This document shows positions 34,089-43,821 of a DNA stretch of 59,258 bases, piece by piece. Position 1 is the first letter of the stretch. Each line of letters opens with the position of its first letter. The stretch is from a virus. Below the pieces are notes generated by a model. It was given only the letters and a program-made list of their open reading frames with translations, had not been told where the DNA came from and made no database searches. Position numbers and translations under genes: made by a program. Where the stretch lies: positions 1 to 59,258 of the IMG/VR virus record IMGVR_UViG_3300033153_002543; one strand, given 5' to 3'.

Positions 34089-34835
34089 ATGAGTAATAAC
34101 GTACCTAAGTGGAACGAAGAAAGAGAAGCAACATTAACAGCAATCGTTGGTTCAACAAGCCCAGTAACAGCAGAAGTAGTAACTTCAGCAGCAGAAAAAT
34201 TAGAAACTACTACACGTTCAGTAGCATCTAAACTACGTAAAATGGGTTTTGAAGTAGACTCTATGAGTAAAAATAGTTCTAAGAACTATACAGAAGCTCA
34301 AGAAGCTGAATTAAGTGACTTCTTAAACAAGCATGATGGTCAATATACCTATGCAGAAGTTGCAGCAGCAGTATTTAGTGGAGCTTTCTCTACTAAGCAA
34401 ATCCAAGGAAAAATTCTTTCTATGGAATTAACTTCTAAAGTTAAACCAACTCCTAAAGCAGAAGTTGTTAAGACTTATTCTGATGCAGAAGAAGCTAAGC
34501 TATTAGCATTGCTTTCATCTGGTGACATGTTCATCGAAGACATCGCAGAAAAGATGGATCGTGCTGTAAATTCTGTACGTGGTAAAATTCTTTCTATGAG
34601 TCGTACTAATGATAGCATCTCTATCCCTAAGCAAAAGAACTACAAGTCTAAAGACGCTGTAGATCCTATTGAAGCTTTAGGTGATATTTCAGATACAACT
34701 GTTGAAGATATTGCAGAAGCAATTGAAAAGACTGTACGTGGTGTAAAAACTATGTTAACACATCGTGGTTTAACTTGTAAGAACTATGATGGTGCTAAGC
34801 GCGCTGAGAAATTAGCAACTGCTAAAGCAGGCTAA
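34089..34835 (+). CDS. three-repeat HTH DNA-binding protein (248 aa), paralogue 4
   Basis: The HTH block occurs three times: AEKLETTTRSVASKLRKMGF, AEKMDRAVNSVRGKILSMSR and AEAIEKTVRGVKTMLTHRGL, plus a more diverged copy near residue 90. It sits where T5 has its abundant D5 DNA-binding protein, just before the helicase. AAAGGAGATTTAA precedes the ATG and an intrinsic terminator follows, suggesting strong expression. Position and repeats suggest a D5-like role (inference). Confidence 0.75.
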   Translation: MSNNVPKWNEEREATLTAIVGSTSPVTAEVVTSAAEKLETTTRSVASKLRKMGFEVDSMSKNSSKNYTEAQEAELSDFLNKHDGQYTYAEVAAAVFSGAFSTKQIQGKILSMELTSKVKPTPKAEVVKTYSDAEEAKLLALLSSGDMFIEDIAEKMDRAVNSVRGKILSMSRTNDSISIPKQKNYKSKDAVDPIEALGDISDTTVEDIAEAIEKTVRGVKTMLTHRGLTCKNYDGAKRAEKLATAKAG

Positions 34836-34849
34836 TTAGCCCCTTATTA

Positions 34850-34880
34850 AACACTAGGTATTAAGTTGCCTAGTGTTTTT
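34850..34880 (+). terminator. intrinsic terminator / attenuator before helicase
   Basis: ACACTAGG/CCTAGTGT with a 10-nt loop and a T-run. It separates the DNA-binding protein gene from the helicase gene, which has no promoter of its own in sight, so partial read-through is likely. Confidence 0.85.
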
Positions 34881-34919
34881 TATTCTTTAAATTTAATCAA
34901 AAATAAAAGGTGCATTAAT

Positions 34920-36245
34920 GTGTCAGATGTTGCAGGAATTGTATTACACAATGTTTTAAAAAATCCTGAAAGCTCTATTGAAATCTGGCCTAGACTTAAA
35001 ATTCACTTTTTCAACTCAGACTATGAAGAAATCTTTAGGTCTATAAATAAATATTATAATAAATATAATAACCTACCAACCTTTGAGGATCTAAAAGTAA
35101 CTCTTAGGGAACAATCTATTATTCAAAAGATAGTAGCACTTGAACTTTTAGATGTTTCAGATGATATAGATAATATTATTGCTACAGAAGCATTAACCGA
35201 TCAATATACACAAGACGAAACATTAAACCAATTATCTAAATTTATAGATAATATACCATCATATGATACTGTGGAAGTTAAAGAAGAATTAGCTAACATT
35301 TTATTAGATTTAGAACAAAAGACAGAGACCTCTGAAGAGATTTTCCTAATGAATGATATATTCGTTATAGATAACGAGGAAAAACACAGCAGAGTACCTT
35401 TAGGATTAAACAACACGTTTGATGCATTAACAGGAGGCCTATCTTTAACTGAATTAATAATGATAGGTGGTCATAGAGGCTCAGGAAAGACAGTTGCCGC
35501 ATGTAACATTGCAGTTAATCAGTATAACCAAGGTAACGTAGGTCTATTCTTCTCGATAGAAATGAGATATAGAGAAATATTTAATAGATTTATCTCAATA
35601 TTATCAGATGTTGATAATAACAAATTAAGGAATACGCGGTGTGATCCTAATGATTACATGAAAATAGCTAATTCCAGAAGTGATATGTTCACTGATAGTG
35701 AAGAAGTATTACAAGATTTCATACAACATAGAGATTATGAAAAATTTGAAAAGGACTTAGTTAAGTCCAAAAAGTTAAAACCAGACAACCAACTTATAAT
35801 TGTAGATAATCAATCATTAACAATGGCAGATATAGACTTAAATATAACTAAGTTTAAAATGCAATTTGGTGATAAGCTGAAAGTAGTTGTAGTAGACTAT
35901 GTAAACCAAATACAAACACCAGATATATTTGACTGGAAAAATCAAATCTCAATGTCAAAGGGTCTTAAGACCTTAGCTAGAAAGCATGATATTGTAATGA
36001 TTACACCATATCAAACCGATACTACTGGAGAAGCTAGATTTGCTAAAGGTCTACTAGATGCCGCCGACGTTGCGGCAAACTTAGAAGCTAATGATGATTT
36101 TATTACATTTACAAGTACTAAAACTAGAAATATAGCCCCATTTCAATTCAATTCACCTATCAACTGGGATACGTTTTCATTATCACCAACAGATGCAGTA
36201 ATTGAATCAGATGATGGAGAGGGTGTAAGTGATACACCCGTATAA
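34920..36245 (+). CDS. DnaB-like replicative helicase
   Basis: The GTG at 34920 follows AAAAGG; an upstream extension would run into the terminator and is rejected. The 441-residue protein has an N-terminal primase-interaction-like helical domain and a RecA-type core with Walker A GGHRGSGKT (about 183-191), LFFSIEM, a Walker B-like VVVVDYVNQI and TPYQTD. Order after the ligase genes matches T5 D6. It unwinds DNA at the fork. Confidence 0.88.
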   Translation: MSDVAGIVLHNVLKNPESSIEIWPRLKIHFFNSDYEEIFRSINKYYNKYNNLPTFEDLKVTLREQSIIQKIVALELLDVSDDIDNIIATEALTDQYTQDETLNQLSKFIDNIPSYDTVEVKEELANILLDLEQKTETSEEIFLMNDIFVIDNEEKHSRVPLGLNNTFDALTGGLSLTELIMIGGHRGSGKTVAACNIAVNQYNQGNVGLFFSIEMRYREIFNRFISILSDVDNNKLRNTRCDPNDYMKIANSRSDMFTDSEEVLQDFIQHRDYEKFEKDLVKSKKLKPDNQLIIVDNQSLTMADIDLNITKFKMQFGDKLKVVVVDYVNQIQTPDIFDWKNQISMSKGLKTLARKHDIVMITPYQTDTTGEARFAKGLLDAADVAANLEANDDFITFTSTKTRNIAPFQFNSPINWDTFSLSPTDAVIESDDGEGVSDTPV

Positions 36246-36257
36246 AGGAATATAAAA

Positions 36258-36728
36258 ATGTTTAATACCGAAAAGAAATTAAGAGAACGCATTGCAGTTC
36301 TTGAGAATCAAGTAGAGATACTAATTACAGAAAAAGATCAGGAACGCAATAAAAAGTTAAAAGAGTTAAAGACAGTTACTGAAAAACTAGAGTCTTTAGA
36401 AAAAGAAAAGAAAAATTTAAGAAACACCAATGAAGACTTAAAAGCTAGTAATACTAGAGAAGAAGAAAATATTCAGCATAAAGTTAAGATTGTTATGGAA
36501 AAGAATGAGTTTAATTTAGCAAAGAAAATACAAGAAGCTGAAAAAGCTAAAGATGTTGAAGTTGGCAAAATTAAAGATGAATATAGAAATAAACGTGAGA
36601 AACAACTAGAAGATCAAAGTGCAAATATGAAAGAAATGTACACTGACGTATTAGATAAGTTAACAAAAGTAACTGGTACACTCAGCCAACCACAACAGGT
36701 CGCAAATAATGGCAATCTCAATAAATAA
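36258..36728 (+). CDS. coiled-coil protein (156 aa)
   Basis: Almost the entire protein is E/K/L-rich coiled coil (residues 5-125), ending in a short Gln-rich tail. It lies between helicase and primase and may be a scaffold for the replication complex. Not recognised. Confidence 0.65.
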   Translation: MFNTEKKLRERIAVLENQVEILITEKDQERNKKLKELKTVTEKLESLEKEKKNLRNTNEDLKASNTREEENIQHKVKIVMEKNEFNLAKKIQEAEKAKDVEVGKIKDEYRNKREKQLEDQSANMKEMYTDVLDKLTKVTGTLSQPQQVANNGNLNK

Positions 36729-36945
36729 TTCATTCGGTTTTTCTAGTGTGGGCACTATTAGTGGTACTACTACTGCTACTACGTATATTATTAATGATCC
36801 CTATAATGATCTCTATAGTAATTATAATACTATGGCCTATCCTACTACTGCCCCATTAAACGAAAGTGTGGGTAGAGTTTTAACCTTTGAAGAGAAATTG
36901 CAGAAAGAAATTGATGATTGGCTACTTATATTTAAAGAGAATTAG
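36709..36945 (+). CDS. hypothetical Ser/Thr-rich protein (78 aa)
   Basis: Low-complexity N-terminus (SGTTTATTYIINDPYNDLYS) and an acidic helix at the end. Overlaps the coiled-coil gene by 20 bp, with 2 bp to the primase gene. Unknown. Confidence 0.55.
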   Translation: MAISINNSFGFSSVGTISGTTTATTYIINDPYNDLYSNYNTMAYPTTAPLNESVGRVLTFEEKLQKEIDDWLLIFKEN

Positions 36946-36947
36946 AA

Positions 36948-37823
36948 ATGGATGTTAGAAAGTTATTAGAGAGTAAGAATATTGAGTTTAGGTCTCAAGG
37001 AAGAGACTATATTACTAAATGCCTAAACCCTGAACATGAAGATAGTAACCCCTCTATGAGAATAGATAAGATATCAGGATTATATGGATGTTTTAGTTGT
37101 GGTTTTGGTGGTGATATATATGATTACTTTAGTATCAATAAAGAAAAGATAATTGATATTAAGATAAATGAAATCAAGGAAAAAATACAGAATTTGTTAG
37201 CACAGAAATCTATACCAATGCCACTAGATGCGATACCCTTTAAATCTGAGTTTAGAAACATAAAGGGTTCAACATTCGAGCAATTCGGTGCTTTCACCAC
37301 GGAAAGCTTAAGAGGTATGGAAGGTAGAATTATATTCCCTATAAAAGATATACAGGGTGATATAATTGCTTTCCAAGGTAGATATATGTATTCGGACTTA
37401 GATCCTAAGTATAAATTCTACCCCGAACATACTACAGTACAGTTTCACCCATTAATACCTAAACCTATAAATAATAGTATTATTGTTGTTGAGGGTATAT
37501 TTGATATGATTAATCTGTGGGATAAAGGATTACAAAATGTAGTAACATCCTTTGGAATCAATCTAGGTACTGTCAAAAACCACACAAAGCGTAGTAAAGT
37601 AGTAGATAAATTCTTACCTTTCAAATTGCAGGGCATTGATACTATATGGATTATGTATGATGGTGATGAAAGGGGTAAGATAGCAGCAGAGGGATTAAAA
37701 GAAACATTATCCAAATCTCAAAAATTTTTAGTTGATACCATTGACTTAAGTGATGGTTCTGACCCAGGTGAATTTACATTAGAAGAAGTTAAAAGCTTAA
37801 AGGAATATTTATATGGCGAATAA
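36948..37823 (+). CDS. DNA primase (CHC2-type zinc finger and TOPRIM)
   Basis: A zinc finger with Cys25, His30, Cys48 and Cys51 (CLNPEHED ... GCFSCG) is followed by a TOPRIM core: VVEGIFDMI (catalytic Glu near 180), then IWIMYDGDERG (DxD). At 291 residues it is a compact DnaG-like primase lacking the helicase-binding C-terminus. Overlaps the polymerase start by 11 bp. It makes primers for lagging-strand synthesis; counterpart of T5 D8. Confidence 0.9.
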   Translation: MDVRKLLESKNIEFRSQGRDYITKCLNPEHEDSNPSMRIDKISGLYGCFSCGFGGDIYDYFSINKEKIIDIKINEIKEKIQNLLAQKSIPMPLDAIPFKSEFRNIKGSTFEQFGAFTTESLRGMEGRIIFPIKDIQGDIIAFQGRYMYSDLDPKYKFYPEHTTVQFHPLIPKPINNSIIVVEGIFDMINLWDKGLQNVVTSFGINLGTVKNHTKRSKVVDKFLPFKLQGIDTIWIMYDGDERGKIAAEGLKETLSKSQKFLVDTIDLSDGSDPGEFTLEEVKSLKEYLYGE

Positions 37824-39987
37824 TATTTGCATCGTTGAAAAGTACCCAACAAATTATAACTATGAGGCATTATTACCTTTTAGTTTTGATAGGTTATCTT
37901 TAGTAGATGAAAAAATGGATAAAGTACTAAAGAAAGATGTAACTTTAGATATTGATCTAGTTAGAGAAGAATATGAATATATTATTCTTATAGGTAAAGA
38001 ACCTAGTAAAATGGTTGGAAAAATAACCTCCGTTATGGAGTACCAAGGATATTTACTAGATGATAAATTTTTAGCTTTAATGAACCCAGTTGCAGTATCA
38101 CTAAGACCTTCATTAAAATCAGAATTTGATAAAGCTGTTAATGATATTATAATAACTATAAATGGTTTAGGCTCGGAAGTCGGAAATGATATAGAAATAT
38201 TGGCATTAGAAGATGAAAGGAGTATACTAAAGTACTTGGATGAATTAATTAGCGACAACCCTGAATTCATCACAATGGATACGGAAACATCAGCATTATA
38301 CCCTAGAGACGGTTATGTGCTAGGTATTTCTATATCCCATAAAGACGATCAGGGTGTTTATATGGATAGTCTTTATGTTACTGATATAGTAGCGGAAAAG
38401 TTACAGTACATATGTAATAAGTTTAAAGTTGTATTCCATAACGCTAAGTTTGATATTAAAATGTTATCTTACCATTTTGGATTAACCTTTCCAGATTGGG
38501 AAGATACTATGTTACTACACTTTAACTTAGATGAGAATAATCCACATGGTTTAAAATATTTAGCTATTAAGTATACTGATTTAGGTGACTATGATGCTGA
38601 ACTAGAAAAATTTAAAACACAGTATTGTAAAGACCATAAGATTAAAAAAGCAGATTTTACTTATGACTTAATACCTTTTGAAGTTATGTACCCTTATGCA
38701 GCTAAAGATACTGCAGCTACATTTGCGTTATACAAAAAGTTTATACCTGCAGTAACAAAGAACCCTAGATTGTTAAAAGTATATAATGAGTTACTAATCA
38801 GAGGAACTAAATTCCTAATTGATGTGGAAGAGACAGGTATACCTGTAAATAAAAACCTAATAACACACCATATTTTTAGAATAAGTGACGAAATAAAAAT
38901 ATTAACAGAATCATTATATAAGCATGATGAGGTTAAAAAAGTAGAAGAAGCTAAAAAGGCTTTATTCAACGTTAATAGTACACATCATTTAAGAATGTTA
39001 TTCTTTGATATACTTCAAATGCCTTGTTCTAAATTAACGGATACGGGTCAACCTAGTACAGATGCTGAAGTATTAGAAGAATTATCTGAAGCCCATCCCA
39101 TTGCTAGCACAATAAATACAATTAAAAAACTAAAGAAAATAAAAGCTACATACCTTGAAAAAATGCTAGTAGGGTGTGATATGGATGGCAGATTAAGAAC
39201 AGGATTCAACTTACATATTACAACGTCTGGAAGACTTAGTTCATCTGGTAAAATAAACGCACAGCAATTACCAAGAAAAGATAAAACTCCTAAGTTATGT
39301 ATTGAAGCTAAGGAAGGATTCAGTATAGTAAGTCAAGATTTACGTACTGCTGAAATGTATATTGCTAGTATTTTATCTGGTGATAAAGTACTACAGAAGA
39401 TATTTATAGATGGGGTTGATTATCACGGCTCAATGGCAGTAATGAAATTTGGTCTAACATGTACACCTAATGAGGTTGCTAAGTTATTTCCAGATTTGAG
39501 ACAGGCTGCAAAGACAGTTTCATTTGAGATATTATATAAGTTAAACTACAGAGAACCTGCACTTGAAAAGTTCAAAAGACTAAAAAGATGGCTACAAGAG
39601 CAAGAAGAATGGATTAAAGCTAAAGGCTATATTTATTCAGGTTTTGGTAGAAAACGCAGAGTACCAGATGTATTCTCTCCAAATAGGAAAGAAGCACAAC
39701 ATCAAGTACGTAGTGCTATTAACTTTCTAGTTCAGAGTGTATCTAGTGACGTTAATCTACTGGCAGGTATTGATATGCAAGATTGGATCGTTGCAAATAA
39801 TCACACTGAAAATATGAAGATATTTGGTTTAGTACATGACTCAATATTATCAGAAGTGAAAGATGAACATATAGATTTATACTTGGAAAAGTTAGCTTAC
39901 TTTACACAAATGGATAGAGGTGTTTCAATACCAGGCCACCCTATAGGTTTAGATGTAGAAGTAGGTAAGAATTATGCTTTCCAATAG
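37813..39987 (+). CDS. DNA polymerase, family A (PolI-like, T5 type)
   Basis: A non-catalytic N-terminus of ~145 residues is followed by 3'-5' exonuclease motifs MDTETSALYP (Asp156, Glu158), HNAKFD (Asp214) and YAAKDTAA (Asp299). Polymerase motif A is VSQDLRTAEMY (Asp509), motif B RQAAKTVSFEILY and motif C LVHDSI (His675-Asp676). All catalytic residues are present, so it is a proofreading replicase, 724 residues. Motif B has SFE where most PolI enzymes have NFG. It corresponds to T5 D9. Confidence 0.95.
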   Translation: MANNICIVEKYPTNYNYEALLPFSFDRLSLVDEKMDKVLKKDVTLDIDLVREEYEYIILIGKEPSKMVGKITSVMEYQGYLLDDKFLALMNPVAVSLRPSLKSEFDKAVNDIIITINGLGSEVGNDIEILALEDERSILKYLDELISDNPEFITMDTETSALYPRDGYVLGISISHKDDQGVYMDSLYVTDIVAEKLQYICNKFKVVFHNAKFDIKMLSYHFGLTFPDWEDTMLLHFNLDENNPHGLKYLAIKYTDLGDYDAELEKFKTQYCKDHKIKKADFTYDLIPFEVMYPYAAKDTAATFALYKKFIPAVTKNPRLLKVYNELLIRGTKFLIDVEETGIPVNKNLITHHIFRISDEIKILTESLYKHDEVKKVEEAKKALFNVNSTHHLRMLFFDILQMPCSKLTDTGQPSTDAEVLEELSEAHPIASTINTIKKLKKIKATYLEKMLVGCDMDGRLRTGFNLHITTSGRLSSSGKINAQQLPRKDKTPKLCIEAKEGFSIVSQDLRTAEMYIASILSGDKVLQKIFIDGVDYHGSMAVMKFGLTCTPNEVAKLFPDLRQAAKTVSFEILYKLNYREPALEKFKRLKRWLQEQEEWIKAKGYIYSGFGRKRRVPDVFSPNRKEAQHQVRSAINFLVQSVSSDVNLLAGIDMQDWIVANNHTENMKIFGLVHDSILSEVKDEHIDLYLEKLAYFTQMDRGVSIPGHPIGLDVEVGKNYAFQ

Positions 39988-40480
39988 AGATTTTTCGGAT
40001 ATAGAGTTTCCCATATTCTCTATAACTTCAAGTTATAAACGAATATGGGACGAATTAAATGTCAAGTATATACAAACCGAAAGTGGTACATATATACTTG
40101 ACAATATGAATCTACCTGGTGAAACATTAGGTGAACGTAGATTACATATAAAAACAGGTTTGCGGTACATTCCTCGAAAAGCATACTATAATATTACGCA
40201 GCTCATAAAAAGTAATAACAAGACGTATATCGACAGCACAGGATGTGTTTTTACTTACAAGAAAACAAGGATGGTTCCTTTAAAGTATTACAAAGTCATG
40301 GATGTAGTTAGCACGGAGGAGGGATGTACCCTTTTAATTAAAGGTATTAATTTTAAAATAAGAATGAATTGTAGAGAAGCTTACAATATTAATTATGTTG
40401 GTGTACTTGAGACAGATATGGGATATATCCTATATGATACAAGTGAAACTAAACTCAAGGACACACGTAGGAAAATATGA
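39974..40480 (+). CDS. hypothetical protein in replication block (168 aa)
   Basis: MLSNRDFSDIEFPIFSITSS... a mixed alpha/beta, Lys/Thr-rich protein overlapping the polymerase by 14 bp and the helicase by 4 bp. T5-like phages have a small gene at this place; no domain is recognised. Confidence 0.65.
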   Translation: MLSNRDFSDIEFPIFSITSSYKRIWDELNVKYIQTESGTYILDNMNLPGETLGERRLHIKTGLRYIPRKAYYNITQLIKSNNKTYIDSTGCVFTYKKTRMVPLKYYKVMDVVSTEEGCTLLIKGINFKIRMNCREAYNINYVGVLETDMGYILYDTSETKLKDTRRKI

Positions 40481-41739
40481 AAAAAGCCGTTATCAGTAAC
40501 AGAATATATCTTAGCAGGACTAAAGAATTACACTTAGATCTTATGGAAGAGCTAACATATAGATTACCCCCTAAGAGACCTGGTGGTGAGTACGAGATAG
40601 TTACAGATGTTACTAGGATTAATAAAGATATATTAACAATTCCTTCTGGCAGGGTGGATTTAATACCAAAAGATTATGAAGTAGTAGATAAACGAGTTAA
40701 AGTACCTGCATTATTCCCTAAGTTTAAATTTACCTTAAGGGAGTCGCAGCAGGAGATATATGAAGATATTGATGATAATTGCATTATAGTAGCCAACCCT
40801 AGTTGGGGTAAAACTTTTATGGGTGTTGCTATAGCTACTAAACTAAAGCAGAAGACTTTAGTTATTGTACACACTAAATTCTTATTGGATCAGTGGGTTG
40901 AAGAAATAAAGAAAACATTAGGTATTGATGCAGGTATTATAGGTGGTGGTAAGTACAAAATTAACTCACCTATAGTAGTAGGCTTAATACAAACACTAAG
41001 AAATAAAGGTAAAGACTTAGTTTCTGAGTTTGGACTACTATTAGTAGATGAAGCACACCATCAACCTGCAAAAGTATTCAAATCAATTATTGATGCATCT
41101 AAAGCTAGATACAAGATAGGGCTAACGGCGACACCTTGGCGCAAAGATGGCCGGCATATTATGTTACCAGATTACTTTAGTAAGGCTGAATATAAACCTA
41201 AAGATGAAAATGAAATGCAACCCACCATAATTATGGTAAATACTGACATTAAATTGGATTCTTCATCTAATGTGCCTTGGGGTAAGAAGATAAGTGACTT
41301 AGTTGGTAAAACAGAATATCTTGAGTTAGTATTAAATCTATCTCAAGCACAGGCAGAGAGAGGATTTAAAGTACTCGCTGTTGCTGATCGTACCGAATTT
41401 CTTGAAACTTGCGCCGAAGTCCTCGATAATTCTATGTGCATAATAGGCACAACTGAAGATAGAGACTTTCTAGCAAGCGGAAAAGACATATGTTTTGGTT
41501 CTATAAAGATATTCTCAGAGGGTGTTAATATGCCACCACTTAGTTGTTTAATTTTAGCAACTCCAACAAATAACAGCGGACTATTAAAGCAATTAATAGG
41601 TCGTGTTACTAGACCTTACGAAGGTAAGGCAACACCCGAAATAATAGATATTATATTGAGTGGAAGAACTGGAAAGAATCAGGCTTCTCAAAGAATAAAA
41701 TATTATATGGAACAGGGTTATAATATAAGGTATATATGA
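40477..41739 (+). CDS. SF2 DNA helicase (T5 D10 / UvsW-like)
   Basis: Motif I ANPSWGKTF (Gly-Lys-Thr at 111-113), Ia VIVHTKFLLDQW, II VDEAHH (191-196), III GLTATPWRK and VI QLIGRVTRPY are all present in the normal order over 420 residues. It resembles T5 D10 and T4 UvsW, which act in branch migration and replication restart. Confidence 0.93.
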   Translation: MKKAVISNRIYLSRTKELHLDLMEELTYRLPPKRPGGEYEIVTDVTRINKDILTIPSGRVDLIPKDYEVVDKRVKVPALFPKFKFTLRESQQEIYEDIDDNCIIVANPSWGKTFMGVAIATKLKQKTLVIVHTKFLLDQWVEEIKKTLGIDAGIIGGGKYKINSPIVVGLIQTLRNKGKDLVSEFGLLLVDEAHHQPAKVFKSIIDASKARYKIGLTATPWRKDGRHIMLPDYFSKAEYKPKDENEMQPTIIMVNTDIKLDSSSNVPWGKKISDLVGKTEYLELVLNLSQAQAERGFKVLAVADRTEFLETCAEVLDNSMCIIGTTEDRDFLASGKDICFGSIKIFSEGVNMPPLSCLILATPTNNSGLLKQLIGRVTRPYEGKATPEIIDIILSGRTGKNQASQRIKYYMEQGYNIRYI

Positions 41740-42164
41740 TAAAATATAACTGGGATGATATTAGAAAATATACAAAGGATAAGCCTGAATTAATATTAGA
41801 TTATTTTAGAAATATCTATGTATTAAAAGGTGAAATGTATACATATATGCAAGCAAATAAATTTGCTAGGGATATAATAAATAAAAAAGGGATTAAATCA
41901 AGTTATATATTAAATATAGATGATTTGATAATTAATAGAGAGAGGGCTTCGGAAATGGAGCAATTCGTTTACTTGGATTTAGCAAGTAAGAGGGATGCCT
42001 TTTCTCTGTTTAATAGTAAAGGTCGTAAACGTTACCTCCATGAGTGGGAACTCGGTAATGACTACGATATTGATAAATTAAAGATAAACAAATTGTTAAT
42101 AATAAGTGACAAAAAAATTTATTTTATATATGAAGAAGGAGATGAAGATGGGATTAGCATTTAA
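41736..42164 (+). CDS. hypothetical protein (142 aa)
   Basis: MIKYNWDDIRKYTKDKPELI... a charged mixed protein with an acidic C-terminus, coupled by 4-bp overlap to the helicase gene. Not recognised; a replication accessory by position. Confidence 0.6.
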   Translation: MIKYNWDDIRKYTKDKPELILDYFRNIYVLKGEMYTYMQANKFARDIINKKGIKSSYILNIDDLIINRERASEMEQFVYLDLASKRDAFSLFNSKGRKRYLHEWELGNDYDIDKLKINKLLIISDKKIYFIYEEGDEDGISI

Positions 42165-42828
42165 CACAGCTAATGGTTCAGCTAAGAAAAGTGGGCTAGA
42201 GTATATTAAATTAGACTTAGGTGAAACTAAATTTAGAATGGTAGGTGAATTATTACCTAGATACTGTTATTGGAAAAAATTAGGGGATCATAATATCCCT
42301 GTAGAATGTATTTCATTCGATAGAAATAAAGAAAGATTTACTAATGTTGAAAAAGATTGGTTCAAACATTATTTCCCAGATGAGAAGTGTGTATGGTCTT
42401 ATGTTATTCAAGTAATTGATAGCAAAGATGGTAAACTAAAATTAATGGGTCTTAAGAAGAAATTATTTGATCAAATTCAAGATTTAGCAGGTGAATTAGG
42501 AGATCCTACAGATATTGTCAAAGGTTGGGACGTTGTAGTAGAGAAGAAGAAGACCGGACCACATATCTTTAACATTGAATATAAGTTAAAAGAACGTGCT
42601 ATTAATGTACGTGAATTAACAGACGATGAAAAAGATGCTATCAAAGATATGAAACCTATTGATGAATTAATTCCTAGACAAGATGCTGATGAACAACAAG
42701 CATTTATTGAGCAAAATTGGGTTAATAAAACAGAAGAAAATGCTGATAATGAAGCTATTGACGAGTTTGCATCTGATGATTCAGAAGTTAAACCTAACAA
42801 TGACTTTGATGACGACATAAAATTCTAA
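42148..42828 (+). CDS. single-stranded DNA-binding protein-like (226 aa)
   Basis: The ATG at 42148 follows GAAGGAGATGAAG. The central part (KFRMVGELLPRYCYWKKLG ... VWSYVIQVIDS) looks like an OB-fold core, as in phage ssDNA-binding proteins. The C-terminal 40 residues are acidic and end DDDIKF, close to the DDDIPF tip by which bacterial SSBs dock partners. An intrinsic terminator directly follows, fitting high expression. Confidence 0.75.
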   Translation: MGLAFNTANGSAKKSGLEYIKLDLGETKFRMVGELLPRYCYWKKLGDHNIPVECISFDRNKERFTNVEKDWFKHYFPDEKCVWSYVIQVIDSKDGKLKLMGLKKKLFDQIQDLAGELGDPTDIVKGWDVVVEKKKTGPHIFNIEYKLKERAINVRELTDDEKDAIKDMKPIDELIPRQDADEQQAFIEQNWVNKTEENADNEAIDEFASDDSEVKPNNDFDDDIKF

Positions 42829-42835
42829 GTTATAA

Positions 42836-42866
42836 TGAGAGAGGTTAATAGCTTCTCTCATTTTTT
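42836..42866 (+). terminator. intrinsic terminator after SSB gene
   Basis: TGAGAGA/TCTCTCA stem with an 11-nt loop and six T. It lies only 4 bp before the sbcD start, so it acts as an attenuator that lowers expression of the nuclease genes relative to SSB. Confidence 0.85.
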
Positions 42867-42870
42867 ATTT

Positions 42871-43821
42871 ATGAAAATACTATTTAGTGCGGATCATCAC
42901 ATAAAACTAGGTCAGAAGAATGTGCCAAAAGATTGGCAGAAAAATAGATATAGTATGCTATGGGAAAAATTACATAATCTTGAAGAAGATTGTGGTATTC
43001 ACATAATGGGTGGTGATATTTTTGATAAAATACCTACCCCTGAAGAGTTAGCTATGTACTTTGAATTTATAGCAGGATGTAAAATACCTACCTTTATATA
43101 TGATGGTAACCATGAAGCCTTAAAGAAAGGACAAACATTTCTAAAATATTTAGAGAGAGTTAGTAATGATATAAATAGTAATGTACATGTAATCAATGGA
43201 ATTAATGAAATTGGTGAGGTTGACATTATACCTTATACACACTTAAAAACGTTTAAACCTGAAGATTTTGATAATAAAATTCTATGTACTCATGTAAGAG
43301 GTAATATACCTCCCTATGTTATAGAAGAAATTGATTTAACTAAATTTGAAGGTTGGGAAGTGGTATTAGCTGGTGATTTACATTCTTATGAAAATAGTCA
43401 AGGTAATATATTATATCCAGGCAGCCCATTATCAATTACATTCCATAGGAATAAGGTAGATAATGGTGTAATTGTGTTTGATACTGAAACAATGAAGCAT
43501 GAATTCATTAAATTAGGGTTACCACAATTAATTAGAAAAACAGTAAGTAGTAAGGATGAAATTATTCCTACGGAATATGATCATACTATTTATGAAATTA
43601 CAGGTAACCTATTAGAGTTATCTGATATAGATACAACATCTGAATTTATAGATAAGAAAATAGTAAATAAACAATCTGAAAGTATCCTTGACTTGAAAGG
43701 TAAAACTTTAAGTGAAGAACTAGGTGAGTATTTATCTACTATTCTAAGTATAGAAGAAGATGATGTTCTAGATATATTGAAGGTTTTTAATGATTATAGT
43801 AAAGAGTTTGAGATGGAGTAA
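42871..43821 (+). CDS. SbcD/Mre11-like nuclease subunit
   Basis: The ATG at 42871 (MKILFSADHHI) is chosen; the longer frame would start inside the terminator. Phosphodiesterase motifs: FSADHH, MGGDIFD, YDGNHE, CTHV and GDLHSYE. The 316 residues and adjacency to SbcC match T5 D12/D13. The complex cleaves hairpin and blocked DNA ends and takes part in recombination. Confidence 0.9.
   Translation: MKILFSADHHIKLGQKNVPKDWQKNRYSMLWEKLHNLEEDCGIHIMGGDIFDKIPTPEELAMYFEFIAGCKIPTFIYDGNHEALKKGQTFLKYLERVSNDINSNVHVINGINEIGEVDIIPYTHLKTFKPEDFDNKILCTHVRGNIPPYVIEEIDLTKFEGWEVVLAGDLHSYENSQGNILYPGSPLSITFHRNKVDNGVIVFDTETMKHEFIKLGLPQLIRKTVSSKDEIIPTEYDHTIYEITGNLLELSDIDTTSEFIDKKIVNKQSESILDLKGKTLSEELGEYLSTILSIEEDDVLDILKVFNDYSKEFEME

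Noticed and set aside
34866-34919. Upstream start of the DnaB-like helicase
   Set aside because: The extension would begin within a terminator stem. GTG at 34920 has a ribosome-binding site and matches the domain start.
42835-42870. Upstream start of SbcD
   Set aside because: The 12-residue extension (MREVNSFSHFLF) is encoded by the intrinsic terminator. The ATG at 42871 starts the conserved fold.
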